Positions 17,237 through 26,039 of a stretch of 32,973 bases of DNA are shown piece by piece. Source of the stretch: Planctomycetales bacterium (GTDB lineage: Bacteria; Planctomycetota; Planctomycetia; Pirellulales; Lacipirellulaceae); the NCBI GenBank assembly GCA_020427155.1, contig JAGQOW010000048.1, positions 1 to 32,973 on the forward strand, read 5' to 3'. Made by a program: the position numbers and the translations under genes. The notes under the pieces were generated by a model that was not told the origin of the DNA, made no database searches, and saw only the letters and a list, made by a program, of their open reading frames with translations. How positions within the stretch are numbered: position 1 is the stretch's first letter; each line of letters starts with the position of its first letter.

Positions 17237-17596
17237 ATGACTGAAATGTTCATACTCATACCTGGCAGAACCAGCGATCAGGGATGTGGTATTAGCGAAG
17301 GAAAGTTCCAAGAAAAATACCAGAAGCAGATTACCTCGTTGCAAGTCGCTCCCGGCGACATGGAGCGGCTTGCGCTGGCCGAGGGTGACTGGGTGCGGCT
17401 CACCACCGAGTTTGGTCAGCAAGTGGAGGTTGCTGTCACGGCAGCAAAAAAGGACGAACTTCCCGAGGGCTTGCTCTTTATTGCTTATGGCGACATTTCT
17501 AGCCGGCTGATGGGTGGCGACACTCACGGTTCTGGCATGCCAACGAGCAAAGGAATTGATGTCGAGTTGGAAGTACTGAGAAGTGAAACCGCGTGA
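17237..17596 (+). CDS. fwdD: Formylmethanofuran dehydrogenase subunit D
   Basis: The 119-residue protein belongs to the molybdopterin dinucleotide-binding fold family that forms the C-terminal part of DMSO-reductase-type enzymes. It shows the segments VAPGDMERLALAEGDWVRL (a strand-turn of this fold) and HGSGMPTSKGIDV near the C-terminus, typical of FwdD/FmdD. In archaeal enzymes this subunit completes the pterin-binding site formed with FwdB. Its presence here argues that the B subunit truly binds a pterin cofactor. It precedes the first fwdB by 188 bases in the same direction. Confidence 0.88.
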   Translation: MTEMFILIPGRTSDQGCGISEGKFQEKYQKQITSLQVAPGDMERLALAEGDWVRLTTEFGQQVEVAVTAAKKDELPEGLLFIAYGDISSRLMGGDTHGSGMPTSKGIDVELEVLRSETA

Positions 17597-17697
17597 TTCT
17601 TGCCGTGGGAAGAAGAATTTTTTCCTCAATGGAAGTGTTGAACGAAGGCCTGCTCTGTCGACATAATGGTGACTCGGCGATAACGACTAGTAGGATC

Positions 17698-17711
17698 GGA
17701 GCCTTGGCTCC
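17698..17711. repeat. Short palindrome between fwdD and fwdB
   Basis: GGAGCC and GGCTCC flank two T bases, giving a 14-base hairpin in the 188-base gap before the first fwdB. It has no T run after it. It could be a small protein-binding site or RNA hairpin; nothing more is visible. Confidence 0.3.
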
Positions 17712-17784
17712 CGTCGCGAGTGGATGAGGTACGACATCCCCCTGGCGAGTTGATGTACATGGATCGTGCCATGGGACTCATGCC

Positions 17785-19125
17785 GTGGCTTCCGTTGGAT
17801 CTGTTGAGCCTGGGGCTCGTAGCGAATTGACGGTTGTCGAAGATGCGGTCTGTACATTTTGTGGCTGCGTCTGCGACGATATCGACCTGACCGTCGAAAA
17901 CAACCACATTACCCAAGCTCAGCGCGCGTGTGTGTTGGGCAAAGCGTGGTTTTTGAATCACGCGATTGATGATCGTCCTTCATGCCTCATTGACGGCCAA
18001 CCGGCCGGCCTGGAAGACGGCTATCAGCGGGCCGCTGAGATCCTTACCGGGGGAAAGTATCCGATTGTCTACGGTCTTAGCGATTCGCCCTGCGAAGCCC
18101 AGCGCGTCGCGGTGAGCATCGTTGACTGGATCGATGGGACGATCGACACCACGACCAGCGTTTGCCACGGCCCTTCTGGAATGGCGTTTCAAGGTGTCGG
18201 TGAAGTGACCTGTACGCTAGGCGAAGTGGCCAATCGAGGCGACTTCATCATGTTTTGGGGCTCCAATCCGGCCGAAAGCCATCCGCGGCATTTCACTAAG
18301 TACAGCCTCATGCCAAAAGGAATGTTCGTTCCCAATGGCCGCAAGGATCGCACCTGTGTGATTGTTGATGTGCGAAAAACAAAAAGTGCCAAGGCGGCCG
18401 ATATTTTCTTGCAGATCAAACCTCGGAAAGATTTCGAGGCCCTCTGGACGTTGCGTGCTCTGGCCAAAGGAATTGAACTCGATGCGAGGCAGGTTGAGTC
18501 TGAGACGGGCATCGAACTGTCAGTTTGGCAGGACTTGATGGACCGGATGAAGGCAGCAAAGTTTGGTGTGATCTTCTTCGGCATGGGGTTGACTATGACC
18601 CGAGGCAAACATGCGAACAGCGAGGCCCTGCTGGCGCTGACACGCGATTTGAATGCATATACGCGTTTTACGGCCAAGCCAAATCGTGGTCACGGCAATG
18701 TCACAGGAGCCGACAACGTGGTGGCCTGGCGCACCGGATATCCTTTTGGCGTCAATCACAATCGTGGTTATCCACGCTTCAATCCCGGAGAATACACGAC
18801 CTCCGACACGCTGGCACGAGGCGAAGCCGATTGCGGCATGATGATTGCCTGTGATCCGATGGCCAACTTTTCGCAGCCAGCGCGCGAGCATCTTGCTTCG
18901 ATTCCCTACATCGCACTCGACTCCAAAGAAACTCCGACAACACGAGCCGCAACAGTTGCTTTTACCGTTGCTACCTATGGCATCAACGCCCCGGGAACCG
19001 TGTACCGCATGGACGATGTGCCTATCCCGCTGCGGCCGGCTTTCAAGTCACCGCATCCGAGCGATTTTGAGGTGCTGAGCAATATCGAAACACGTGTAAA
19101 AGCAATTCGTGGAGTTCGTAGTTAA
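17785..19125 (+). CDS. fwdB: Formylmethanofuran dehydrogenase subunit B, first copy (catalytic)
   Basis: The 446-residue protein belongs to the molybdopterin oxidoreductase superfamily. Near the N-terminus is C23-x2-C26-G-C28-V-C30-D-D, with C49 following at ACVLGK. These fit the four [4Fe-4S] ligands of archaeal FwdB. C127 in the motif SVCHGPSG lies where the metal-binding Cys of archaeal FwdB sits (Cys118 in Methanothermobacter wolfeii). WGSNPAESHPRH and GNVTGAD are further family motifs. The enzyme oxidises formate or reduces CO2, and works with FwdA and FwdD. GTG at 17785 is the first possible start in the frame, which is open only from 17728; it lacks a good ribosome site. A second copy lies at 27416. 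Confidence 0.92.
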   Translation: MASVGSVEPGARSELTVVEDAVCTFCGCVCDDIDLTVENNHITQAQRACVLGKAWFLNHAIDDRPSCLIDGQPAGLEDGYQRAAEILTGGKYPIVYGLSDSPCEAQRVAVSIVDWIDGTIDTTTSVCHGPSGMAFQGVGEVTCTLGEVANRGDFIMFWGSNPAESHPRHFTKYSLMPKGMFVPNGRKDRTCVIVDVRKTKSAKAADIFLQIKPRKDFEALWTLRALAKGIELDARQVESETGIELSVWQDLMDRMKAAKFGVIFFGMGLTMTRGKHANSEALLALTRDLNAYTRFTAKPNRGHGNVTGADNVVAWRTGYPFGVNHNRGYPRFNPGEYTTSDTLARGEADCGMMIACDPMANFSQPAREHLASIPYIALDSKETPTTRAATVAFTVATYGINAPGTVYRMDDVPIPLRPAFKSPHPSDFEVLSNIETRVKAIRGVRS

Positions 19126-19150
19126 TGCCAGTCCTATGAATCTCGCAGAA

Positions 19151-19226
19151 GCGCGAAGTCGCAGAGAAGAGTAATGTTGCGAGGGATTGTCTTCTGCTTT
19201 CCTTCAATAACTCTGCGACTTCGCGC
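19151..19226. repeat. 16-base inverted repeat upstream of fwdA
   Basis: GCGCGAAGTCGCAGAG (19151-19166) is perfectly repeated inverted at 19211-19226, with a 44-base spacer. It occupies most of the 118-base gap between the first fwdB and fwdA. It could be a transcript hairpin that lowers or stabilises fwdA mRNA, or a dispersed palindromic repeat of this genome; the arm sequence resembles repeats of the kind often scattered in such genomes, which is only an impression. Confidence 0.7.
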
Positions 19227-19243
19227 TACTGTGTGAAAACAAC

Positions 19244-20917
19244 ATGACCAAAGATTTGATCAAGATCTCACAAGGTACTCTCTACGATCCCGCCAATGGC
19301 GTCGACGGCGAAGTGCGCGACCTTTGGATTCAGGGTGGGAGGATCATCGCTGCGCCTAGCGATCCAGCAACCAAGCCTGCACGCACGATCGAGGCCGAAG
19401 GCTTGGTTGTCATGCCTGGCGGCATTGACATGCACTGCCACATAGCGGGCCCCAAGGTGAATGTTGCTCGCAAGATGCGGCCCGAGGAAAAACGCAAGGC
19501 AGAAGTTATTTCGCGCACCGACGTGACCCATAGCGGCACGCTGGGCAGTGTGCCTAGCACCTTTGCTACCGGGTATAAGTATGCCGGTATGGGCTATACG
19601 ACTGCTTTCGATGCGGCCATTCCGCCGTTGGGTGCGCGTCATGCCCACGAGGAGTTTGACGACACGCCGTGTCTCGACAAAGGCTTTTACGTGCTGATGG
19701 GAAACAATCACTACGTAATGCAGTCGATTCAGCAGAACGAGCCGAAAAAGCTGAAGGCCTTCATCGCCTGGCTACTGACCGCAGCCAAAGGTTTTGCACC
19801 CAAGCTAGTGAACCCGGGCGGCGTCGAGGTTTGGAAGCACCGACAGGCGGGCAACGTGTCGGGGCTCGATACCGAGGTCGATCATTTTGGTGTTACTCCT
19901 CGACAGATCGTCAGCCAGGTTGCTCAGTCGGCACAAGAATTAGGCCTGCCTCATCCAGTACACATCCATTGCAACAACCTTGGGATGCCGGGCAATTGGG
20001 AAACGACGCTTGAAACCATGCGAGCCCTCGAAGGACGCCGAGGGCATCTCACCCACATCCAGTTTCATAGTTATGGCGGCGGCGAAGGCGACGAAAACAC
20101 TTTCAATAGCAAAGTCGTTCCGTTGGCTGATTATGTGAACTCGCACCCCAACGTCACGATCGACGTCGGTCAGGTCCTTTTTGGTGAAACGACGAGCATG
20201 ACGGGAGATGGGCCCTTGGGCTATTTTCTGTCGAATATTTACGGCGGCAAATGGTTCAGCAGTGATACCGAGATGGAAGCAGGCTGCGGCATAACGCCGA
20301 TCAAGTACAAGAACAAATCGCTAGTCCATGCTCTACAGTGGGCGATTGGGTTGGAGTGGTATCTGCTGGTCGATGACCCCTGGCGTGTAGTGATGAGCAC
20401 CGACCACCCCAACGGCGGTTCCTTCCTTGCCTATCCGCAGATCATTCGATTTCTGATGGATCGCACCTACAGGCAGGACGTCTTGAAGACATGCCATCCG
20501 TTGGTGGGCAGACGTTCGACGCTGGCCGATTTGCATCGGGAATATACGCTCAACGAAATTGCCATTATCACCCGCGCCGGCCCCGCCAGAATTCTGGGGC
20601 TTACGAACAAAGGCCACCTTGGTCCAGGAGCCGACGCCGATATCACGATCTACACGCCGCACGAAAACAAAGAGATCATGTTTGAATTGCCCCGACTGGT
20701 GATCAAGTCGGGCGAGGTGATCGTCGAACAAGGCGAAGTACGCGACTCGCGCATCGGCAAAACGCTGCATGTCGCTCCGGCATACGACGTCGATGCCGAG
20801 GCGGACATCCAGGAGTGGTTCGAGAAATACTACTCTATCCGCTGGCGCAACTACCCTGTGGACCCCAGCTACATGCATCAACCTGAATTAATCGGAAGTC
20901 CGAACCACGGCAATTAG
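19244..20917 (+). CDS. fwdA: Formylmethanofuran dehydrogenase subunit A (amidohydrolase)
   Basis: The 557-residue protein is a metal-dependent amidohydrolase that hydrolyses or forms the N-formyl bond of formylmethanofuran (or formyl-methylofuran). Ligands expected from archaeal FwdA are all visible: H64 and H66 (MHCH), the carboxylated Lys (K187 in KLVNPGG), H242 (HIHCNN), H275 (QFHSYG) and D387 (TDHPNGG). This implies an active dinuclear site; numbering differs from the archaeal protein. FwdA connects by an internal tunnel to the FwdB active site in archaeal structures. It follows the first fwdB after a 118-base gap holding a hairpin. Homologues of bacterial methylotrophs are called FhcA. 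Confidence 0.95.
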   Translation: MTKDLIKISQGTLYDPANGVDGEVRDLWIQGGRIIAAPSDPATKPARTIEAEGLVVMPGGIDMHCHIAGPKVNVARKMRPEEKRKAEVISRTDVTHSGTLGSVPSTFATGYKYAGMGYTTAFDAAIPPLGARHAHEEFDDTPCLDKGFYVLMGNNHYVMQSIQQNEPKKLKAFIAWLLTAAKGFAPKLVNPGGVEVWKHRQAGNVSGLDTEVDHFGVTPRQIVSQVAQSAQELGLPHPVHIHCNNLGMPGNWETTLETMRALEGRRGHLTHIQFHSYGGGEGDENTFNSKVVPLADYVNSHPNVTIDVGQVLFGETTSMTGDGPLGYFLSNIYGGKWFSSDTEMEAGCGITPIKYKNKSLVHALQWAIGLEWYLLVDDPWRVVMSTDHPNGGSFLAYPQIIRFLMDRTYRQDVLKTCHPLVGRRSTLADLHREYTLNEIAIITRAGPARILGLTNKGHLGPGADADITIYTPHENKEIMFELPRLVIKSGEVIVEQGEVRDSRIGKTLHVAPAYDVDAEADIQEWFEKYYSIRWRNYPVDPSYMHQPELIGSPNHGN

Positions 20918-20952
20918 GAAGTTGCCAGGGCCTACTGCACGCGTTGCACTAC

Positions 20953-21561
20953 CTAGCGGTCGCGGTTCTTTTGTAACGCCTGGTGATAATCTTCAGGCGT
21001 GTTGAGATTAGTCAGCGAAGCGAGCTCTGGATCGGCCACCCGCAGTTCATCTACAGGTATCTCAAGAGTGGCGACATTCTCAAACAAGAAGAAGGGCCGA
21101 CGTTTGTTAGCTGTAAGGAGTTGCCGAATTTCAGCCAATACCGAAGTTCGATAGACCGCGGCCAGCGGATGATAAAACCTTCTGTCACGCGGGACTACAA
21201 CATCATTCCTACCCAACAGCCGAAACATATGTTCAATAAACGCCGGTACGAGTAGTGGCACATCGCAGCCAGTCGCGTAGACCGCATCGCAGGAGTCTGC
21301 CAAAGCGGCGAGACCTCTCGCGAGCCCTTCCAGCGGGCCTTGCCCTTCGTGCTTGTCACGGACGACCTTAATCTCGCCAGTAAGTGGCGGCAATTCTTGC
21401 CCGGCTGCGGCCACGACAACCGTGCGATTCGGTTCGACGGCCTCTCCAACCAATCGTACGACTCGCTGTAGCATTATTTCGCCGTCAAACGGCAGCAACG
21501 CCTTCGGCTGGCCCATTCGCGACGATTTGCCACCGCAGAGAACAATCGCACCTCGCTTCAC
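20953..21561 (-). CDS. mobA: Molybdenum/tungsten cofactor guanylyltransferase-like
   Basis: From a GTG at 21561 the protein has 202 residues; a GGGAG site lies seven bases upstream, while a TTG at 21594 has its ribosome site too close. The nucleotide-binding loop LCGGKSSRMGQPK (residues 8-20) and the GCDVPLL stretch are typical of MobA. It attaches a guanosine nucleotide to the molybdopterin cofactor, giving the dinucleotide form that FwdB and FwdD bind. It is convergent with fwdA and divergent from fwdC, 83 bases away. A nearby MocA-type cytidylyltransferase is an alternative, but the neighbouring formylmethanofuran dehydrogenase argues for guanine. Confidence 0.86.
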   Translation of the reverse strand: MKRGAIVLCGGKSSRMGQPKALLPFDGEIMLQRVVRLVGEAVEPNRTVVVAAAGQELPPLTGEIKVVRDKHEGQGPLEGLARGLAALADSCDAVYATGCDVPLLVPAFIEHMFRLLGRNDVVVPRDRRFYHPLAAVYRTSVLAEIRQLLTANKRRPFFLFENVATLEIPVDELRVADPELASLTNLNTPEDYHQALQKNRDR

Positions 21562-21644
21562 GCCACGACTCCCAGTAAGATGGCCATTCGGCAAATCCTT
21601 GTTTCAATTCCACATCTTACATCAAACATTTTACTTTAGACATA

Positions 21645-22472
21645 ATGCCTCTCACGCTCACCTACACCGGCCAAACTTCGGTCCCTGTCGAGATCGAAGG
21701 ATTCACTCCCAGTTGGGCGAAAGACAAGTCGCTGGCCGAAATCGAACAGTTCGAGATTTTTCACGGCAACCAGAAGCTCCCTTTGGCAGAAATGTTTCGC
21801 GTGGAGGGCAATGCCAGTGACTTGCGCTTTGATCTTGAGGGGGATCTGTCGGGAGTGCACTGGATCGGAGCTCACATGAGCGAGGGGGCGATCCATATCC
21901 ACGGCTCCGGCGGACGACACATCGGCAGCGAAATGCGCGGCGGCGAGATTCATGTCGACGGCGATGCCGGAGGTTGGCTTGGCGCAGAAATGCACGCTGG
22001 TTTCATTCACGTCCAAGGCAGCGCGGGTCACCTGGTAGGTGCCGCTTATCGAGGCTCAGCCAAAGGGATGACCGGCGGGATGATTCTCGTCGATGGCGAC
22101 GCCGGCAACGAAGTGGGGCTGACGATGCGGCGCGGGATGATTGCGATCGGTGGCCGCGCGGGAGACGTACTAGGATTCAACATGATCGCCGGAACCGTGC
22201 TCGTTTTCGGCGAGTGTGGCATCCGTCCCGGTGCCGGAATGCGCCGCGGGACCCTGGGCCTCCTAGGCCCCAATCCGCCGGCCTTACTGCCGAGTTTTCG
22301 CTATGCTTGCACCTCGCACTTGCAGGTTTTGCCGATGATGTGCAACCAGCTTCGGGAGCAAGGGTTTGGTATAGAATCGTCGGTCGCCAACGCAGAATGC
22401 GATATCTACAGTGGCGATTTAGTCGCACTGGGCAAGGGAGAAATACTCATTGCCCACCAGTCTGCAAGCTGA
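21645..22472 (+). CDS. fwdC: Formylmethanofuran dehydrogenase subunit C
   Basis: The 275-residue protein contains repeated glycine-rich motifs of the type GGxIxVxGxAG, G-x-x-x-G-A-x-M-x-x-G, from about residue 75 to 205, making a right-handed beta-helix as in the GXGXG domain of glutamate synthase. This is the scaffold subunit FwdC (FhcC in methylotrophs), which binds FwdA and FwdB. The ATG at 21645 has no Shine-Dalgarno site. It is convergent with the kinase gene (19 bases). Bacterial C proteins are sometimes fused to D (Ftr); here no fusion is seen. Confidence 0.93.
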   Translation: MPLTLTYTGQTSVPVEIEGFTPSWAKDKSLAEIEQFEIFHGNQKLPLAEMFRVEGNASDLRFDLEGDLSGVHWIGAHMSEGAIHIHGSGGRHIGSEMRGGEIHVDGDAGGWLGAEMHAGFIHVQGSAGHLVGAAYRGSAKGMTGGMILVDGDAGNEVGLTMRRGMIAIGGRAGDVLGFNMIAGTVLVFGECGIRPGAGMRRGTLGLLGPNPPALLPSFRYACTSHLQVLPMMCNQLREQGFGIESSVANAECDIYSGDLVALGKGEILIAHQSAS

Positions 22473-22491
22473 AGCTACCGCTTTGGGAACA

Positions 22492-25400
22492 TTATTCGAG
22501 TTCTTCTAAGAACGCCTGGAAATCCTCGCGGTCTCGCAGTGCGTCTAAATAGACATCCTGTTCCAGAAACTCAATGGTCTCGGGATCGGCGAAGTATCCC
22601 ATTTCTGCTGCTCTACGTAGCATCTCCAACGCGACGGCGCTGTAGGCTTTGGTCCAACGTGCGAGATCGGTCGCTGGCAGGTCGAAAGTTGTCAGTGCTT
22701 GTACACCTAGGGAAGTCTCTCTCGCGACGGCGAAGACAAGCGCTGCATGTTGTTCAGTCATGCCGGTTTGGCGTATTAGTTCCAGCGCCTCTTCAAACCG
22801 ATGTGCTGAGAAGAGCGTGATTGCCTTGCCAGTCCCGAGGTCGTAATCGACTGCTCCATGATTTGCAGCAAAAGCTGCTTCCCAATCGAGCAAAGCTGCT
22901 TCGTAAAGTTCCAGGCCGGTCAGGGCTTCGGCCCGATGTTTCAGGGCAGTTAAGTGGAGCGATGGAGGGAGGCGAGAAATGAAGGGTTCGTTCAGCATGC
23001 GATCCGAAGTCTTGCGGGCCTGTTGCCACCAATGCTGGGCTTTTCCTTCATTTGCCAGAACTGTAGGACTGTATACTGCACCTAGTAATGTTTGACATTC
23101 GGTCAAGTAGGCAGTCAGTTCGAGATCATCTTGATTGCCGGAGATCAATTCCTCCATTTCGGCTGCCGCCGCTTCCAGAGCTTCCGCGGCTCCCTCTACC
23201 TCGGAGGCTTCCGCAAGAACCTGGCCCATGTAATAGCGGCATATTGCACGTTGACGTCGATAGTCGGCGCGCTCAGAGGCTTCGATAACAAGAGAGTCTG
23301 TCAACTTGATGGCCCGCTCGATCGAAGCGTTGGCATCTTGCAATGCTCCTACTGCCACCTGCGTAGTGCCGTGTTCGAGTAAGGTCATGGCGAGATGGGA
23401 GCGGTAAGTCGGCAATTCAGGAGATGCGGCATGTAGTCGTTCCAGTATTTCAAGTGCCGTCGTCGATTGCTCAAGCGAAGCGGCATATTCACCCATATTG
23501 CGATAGTTGTTTGCAGCGGTCACCTGCAGTGTGGCCAGCCGGGTTTGAAGCTGCACGGCATCAGGGTGCTTTGCGGCGACTCGCTTTCGAATATCGAGAC
23601 CTTCTTGGATATAGCGCTCTGCTTGGGATGTATCACCCAAGTTGGCAGCGACAACACCTCGATTGAGATACATCAACGCCATGTGATCAGAATAGTAATC
23701 GGCTACCCAGCCTTCTGCGGTTGCGGCAAGACTGCTCCAAATCGCATCCGCTTCTTCCAACTCGGCTGCTGCCTCCTGGTACCGTTCCTGCGAAATCAAC
23801 GTATTGGCGTGATTGTTATGAAGTAGCGCAAGGGTGTTTTGTGAGTCAATATCGTCGGGTACAAGTTTTAGCGCGTTTCGAGCATGTTGTTTGGCCTCGG
23901 CAGAAAGAGCCAACGATTCGGCCGGTGCTTTGGTGGTAAGTTGCAATGCGGTATTCAGCTGAACCGTTGCCAGTAAGTCGTGGTACCGGGGTTCGTCGGG
24001 ATCGGCAGCGATCAGTTCGCGAAGTGGCTCAACAAGCTCTCGCCACAGCTTAAGTGCCTCGTCGGCATGACCGGCTGCGTCGAGGGTTAGCGCCAAGTCG
24101 TTTATCAGAATCGTGTACTCCGACGCATTTGCGTTATCCTCCCCCATCGCCAGGAAGTGGCTTGCAGCTTCGCGGTATGCTGCGATGGCATCTTCGTATT
24201 CTCCAACCTGAAAACTGATTTCAGCCAATCGCTGCTGTGCATTGGCTCGCTCGGCGTGAAGCGGGGATTCACCATCGTCGGCCTGTTCGATGACCAGTTC
24301 GTAGAAGTCACGTGCCTGCACCAGCAAATCCCGACGGAGGTTTTCGAGTCCCACGGCTTTCAGGCGATCATCGTCGGCAACACCGGTAAGGAACTGATCG
24401 ACCGTACTGATTGCGAGTTGGTAGTATTTTTCTGCCCTAGCTTGTTGCTGAAGTGCCTGTTCGGTGGCCTGTTCAGCTTGCCGTTGACGACGCTGGGCGT
24501 CTTCCCGCGATTCGCGTTCGGCGGTCGCCAATTTGGCGTTGTCGTCTGCCAGTTGCAGGGCATGATCACGCGACTGGGCAATCAAAATTGCTGCGCCCGA
24601 GGCTACCACCGCGACCAACGTCAACGTCGCTGCTCCTGCGATCACGCTGCTCTTGTGACGGCGCACCCAGCGACTGGTCCGATCGACTAGTGATTCGCGA
24701 TGTGCCTTCACTGGTTCGTCATCGAGATAATGCTGTAGGTCGGCAGCCATCTCTAGTGCCGTGGCGTAACGATCGGTTGACCGAGCCTCCAATGCACGCA
24801 GACAGATCGATTGCAGAGGTAGCGGGATGTTCGACACTAGTGAACGCGGCAAAGGGATGTTGCCCTCTCGAGTATCCTCCAATATCTGACTTACATCTTT
24901 GCCTTGGATGGGCGCCCGGCCTGTGAGCAGGGTGAACATCGTAGCCCCTAAACTATAGATATCTGTCGCTGGGGTCAGTTGGTCGGTCGCGCCAAAGGCT
25001 TGCTCCGGACTCATATATCCCGGCGTTCCCAGTGCACTGCCCAATCGGGTTGGTGTGCCGCTGGTAATCTTGACTACCGACTCATCAGTCACAACACGCT
25101 TCTCGGCCACACTGGGCGTACCGTCAGCCTTGGCCAGTCCCCAGTCGACCACCAGGGTTTCGCCGTATAAGCCCAACATGATATTCTCTGGCTTCAAGTC
25201 GCGATGCAGCACACCACGACTATGGGCGTAAGCTACCGCTTCGCAAACGTCGACCAGTCGGGCCAGCAGCTGCCGCAGAGTGGGTGCGTCGTCGATTGAT
25301 TTTCCTAGACGCGACTCGTGGTAGCGATCGATAGCGCTCTGCAGGCTGTGCCCACGGATGAACCGCATCACATAGTAGGGGCGGCCGTCGCCGTGCTGGC

Positions 25401-25992
25401 CCAGGGCGTATACGGGAACGATGCCCGGGTGCTCCAGTCGCCCCGTGATCTCGGCCTCCTGCACAAAGCGAGAACGGCTTTCGTCGTTGTCAGCATGCTC
25501 ACCGCGGATTTCTTTCAGTGCAACCTGTCGTCTGAGATCGGCATCTTCGGCGAGCCACACCTCGCCAAGTCCTCCCTTGGCGTGCATGTGTATCACGTGA
25601 AAGCGTTCCTTGGCAGGCTGAAAGTTGATTGCGAGGGGTTGTCCCGATTCAGGCCCCACCGTGCTCCAGTCGCCTGCAGGGCCCAGTGTCTCATTCAGGT
25701 CAACATCGCCAATCTCGCGCAGGGCCTGTTCGAGCTCTTGCCCATGAGGCAGGCTCGAGAAGCATTGATTCAAGTTGAACTCTCCCGCGAGGTCCGAGGT
25801 GTGCTGTGATAGCTCATTCAATGCGTTGCAGGCCGAGGCTTCGATCAGACCTCGCCGCAATAAGATGTCAATCAGCGACTGCAGTTTGTCTGTTTTCCAT
25901 TCGGCGACAGCTTCCAGAAGATCGTGTCGCGAGATGATCCCCATCTGCAAAGCTAATAGTCCGACCCGCAGGTTGTGGTCTAGTGTCGACAT
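22492..25992 (-). CDS. Membrane-anchored Ser/Thr protein kinase with TPR repeats
   Basis: The 1166-residue protein has an N-terminal helical domain (about 1-110), a kinase domain (about 130-425), one membrane helix (about 448-472), a charged coiled coil (about 475-520) and a long TPR region reaching to about 1160. Kinase motifs are intact: a glycine loop around 137-145 (AKGGLGEV), K160 in VALK, HRDLKPEN (263-270), DWG (283-285, the DFG equivalent) and MSPEQA (about 327-332). It is probably a PknB-type kinase with an outward TPR sensor. It lies between fwdC and moeA, and starts 47 bases after moeA on the same strand, so it may be cotranscribed. Its targets are unknown. Confidence 0.95.
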   Translation of the reverse strand: MSTLDHNLRVGLLALQMGIISRHDLLEAVAEWKTDKLQSLIDILLRRGLIEASACNALNELSQHTSDLAGEFNLNQCFSSLPHGQELEQALREIGDVDLNETLGPAGDWSTVGPESGQPLAINFQPAKERFHVIHMHAKGGLGEVWLAEDADLRRQVALKEIRGEHADNDESRSRFVQEAEITGRLEHPGIVPVYALGQHGDGRPYYVMRFIRGHSLQSAIDRYHESRLGKSIDDAPTLRQLLARLVDVCEAVAYAHSRGVLHRDLKPENIMLGLYGETLVVDWGLAKADGTPSVAEKRVVTDESVVKITSGTPTRLGSALGTPGYMSPEQAFGATDQLTPATDIYSLGATMFTLLTGRAPIQGKDVSQILEDTREGNIPLPRSLVSNIPLPLQSICLRALEARSTDRYATALEMAADLQHYLDDEPVKAHRESLVDRTSRWVRRHKSSVIAGAATLTLVAVVASGAAILIAQSRDHALQLADDNAKLATAERESREDAQRRQRQAEQATEQALQQQARAEKYYQLAISTVDQFLTGVADDDRLKAVGLENLRRDLLVQARDFYELVIEQADDGESPLHAERANAQQRLAEISFQVGEYEDAIAAYREAASHFLAMGEDNANASEYTILINDLALTLDAAGHADEALKLWRELVEPLRELIAADPDEPRYHDLLATVQLNTALQLTTKAPAESLALSAEAKQHARNALKLVPDDIDSQNTLALLHNNHANTLISQERYQEAAAELEEADAIWSSLAATAEGWVADYYSDHMALMYLNRGVVAANLGDTSQAERYIQEGLDIRKRVAAKHPDAVQLQTRLATLQVTAANNYRNMGEYAASLEQSTTALEILERLHAASPELPTYRSHLAMTLLEHGTTQVAVGALQDANASIERAIKLTDSLVIEASERADYRRQRAICRYYMGQVLAEASEVEGAAEALEAAAAEMEELISGNQDDLELTAYLTECQTLLGAVYSPTVLANEGKAQHWWQQARKTSDRMLNEPFISRLPPSLHLTALKHRAEALTGLELYEAALLDWEAAFAANHGAVDYDLGTGKAITLFSAHRFEEALELIRQTGMTEQHAALVFAVARETSLGVQALTTFDLPATDLARWTKAYSAVALEMLRRAAEMGYFADPETIEFLEQDVYLDALRDREDFQAFLEELE

Positions 25993-26039
25993 TGGCTGTA
26001 CTCGATCACTGCACGCATTGCCAAAAGCGCAGGTTCACG

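Noticed and set aside
17626..17961. Minus-strand open frame across the start of the first fwdB
   Set aside because: It overlaps the conserved cysteine region of fwdB and shows no protein family features.
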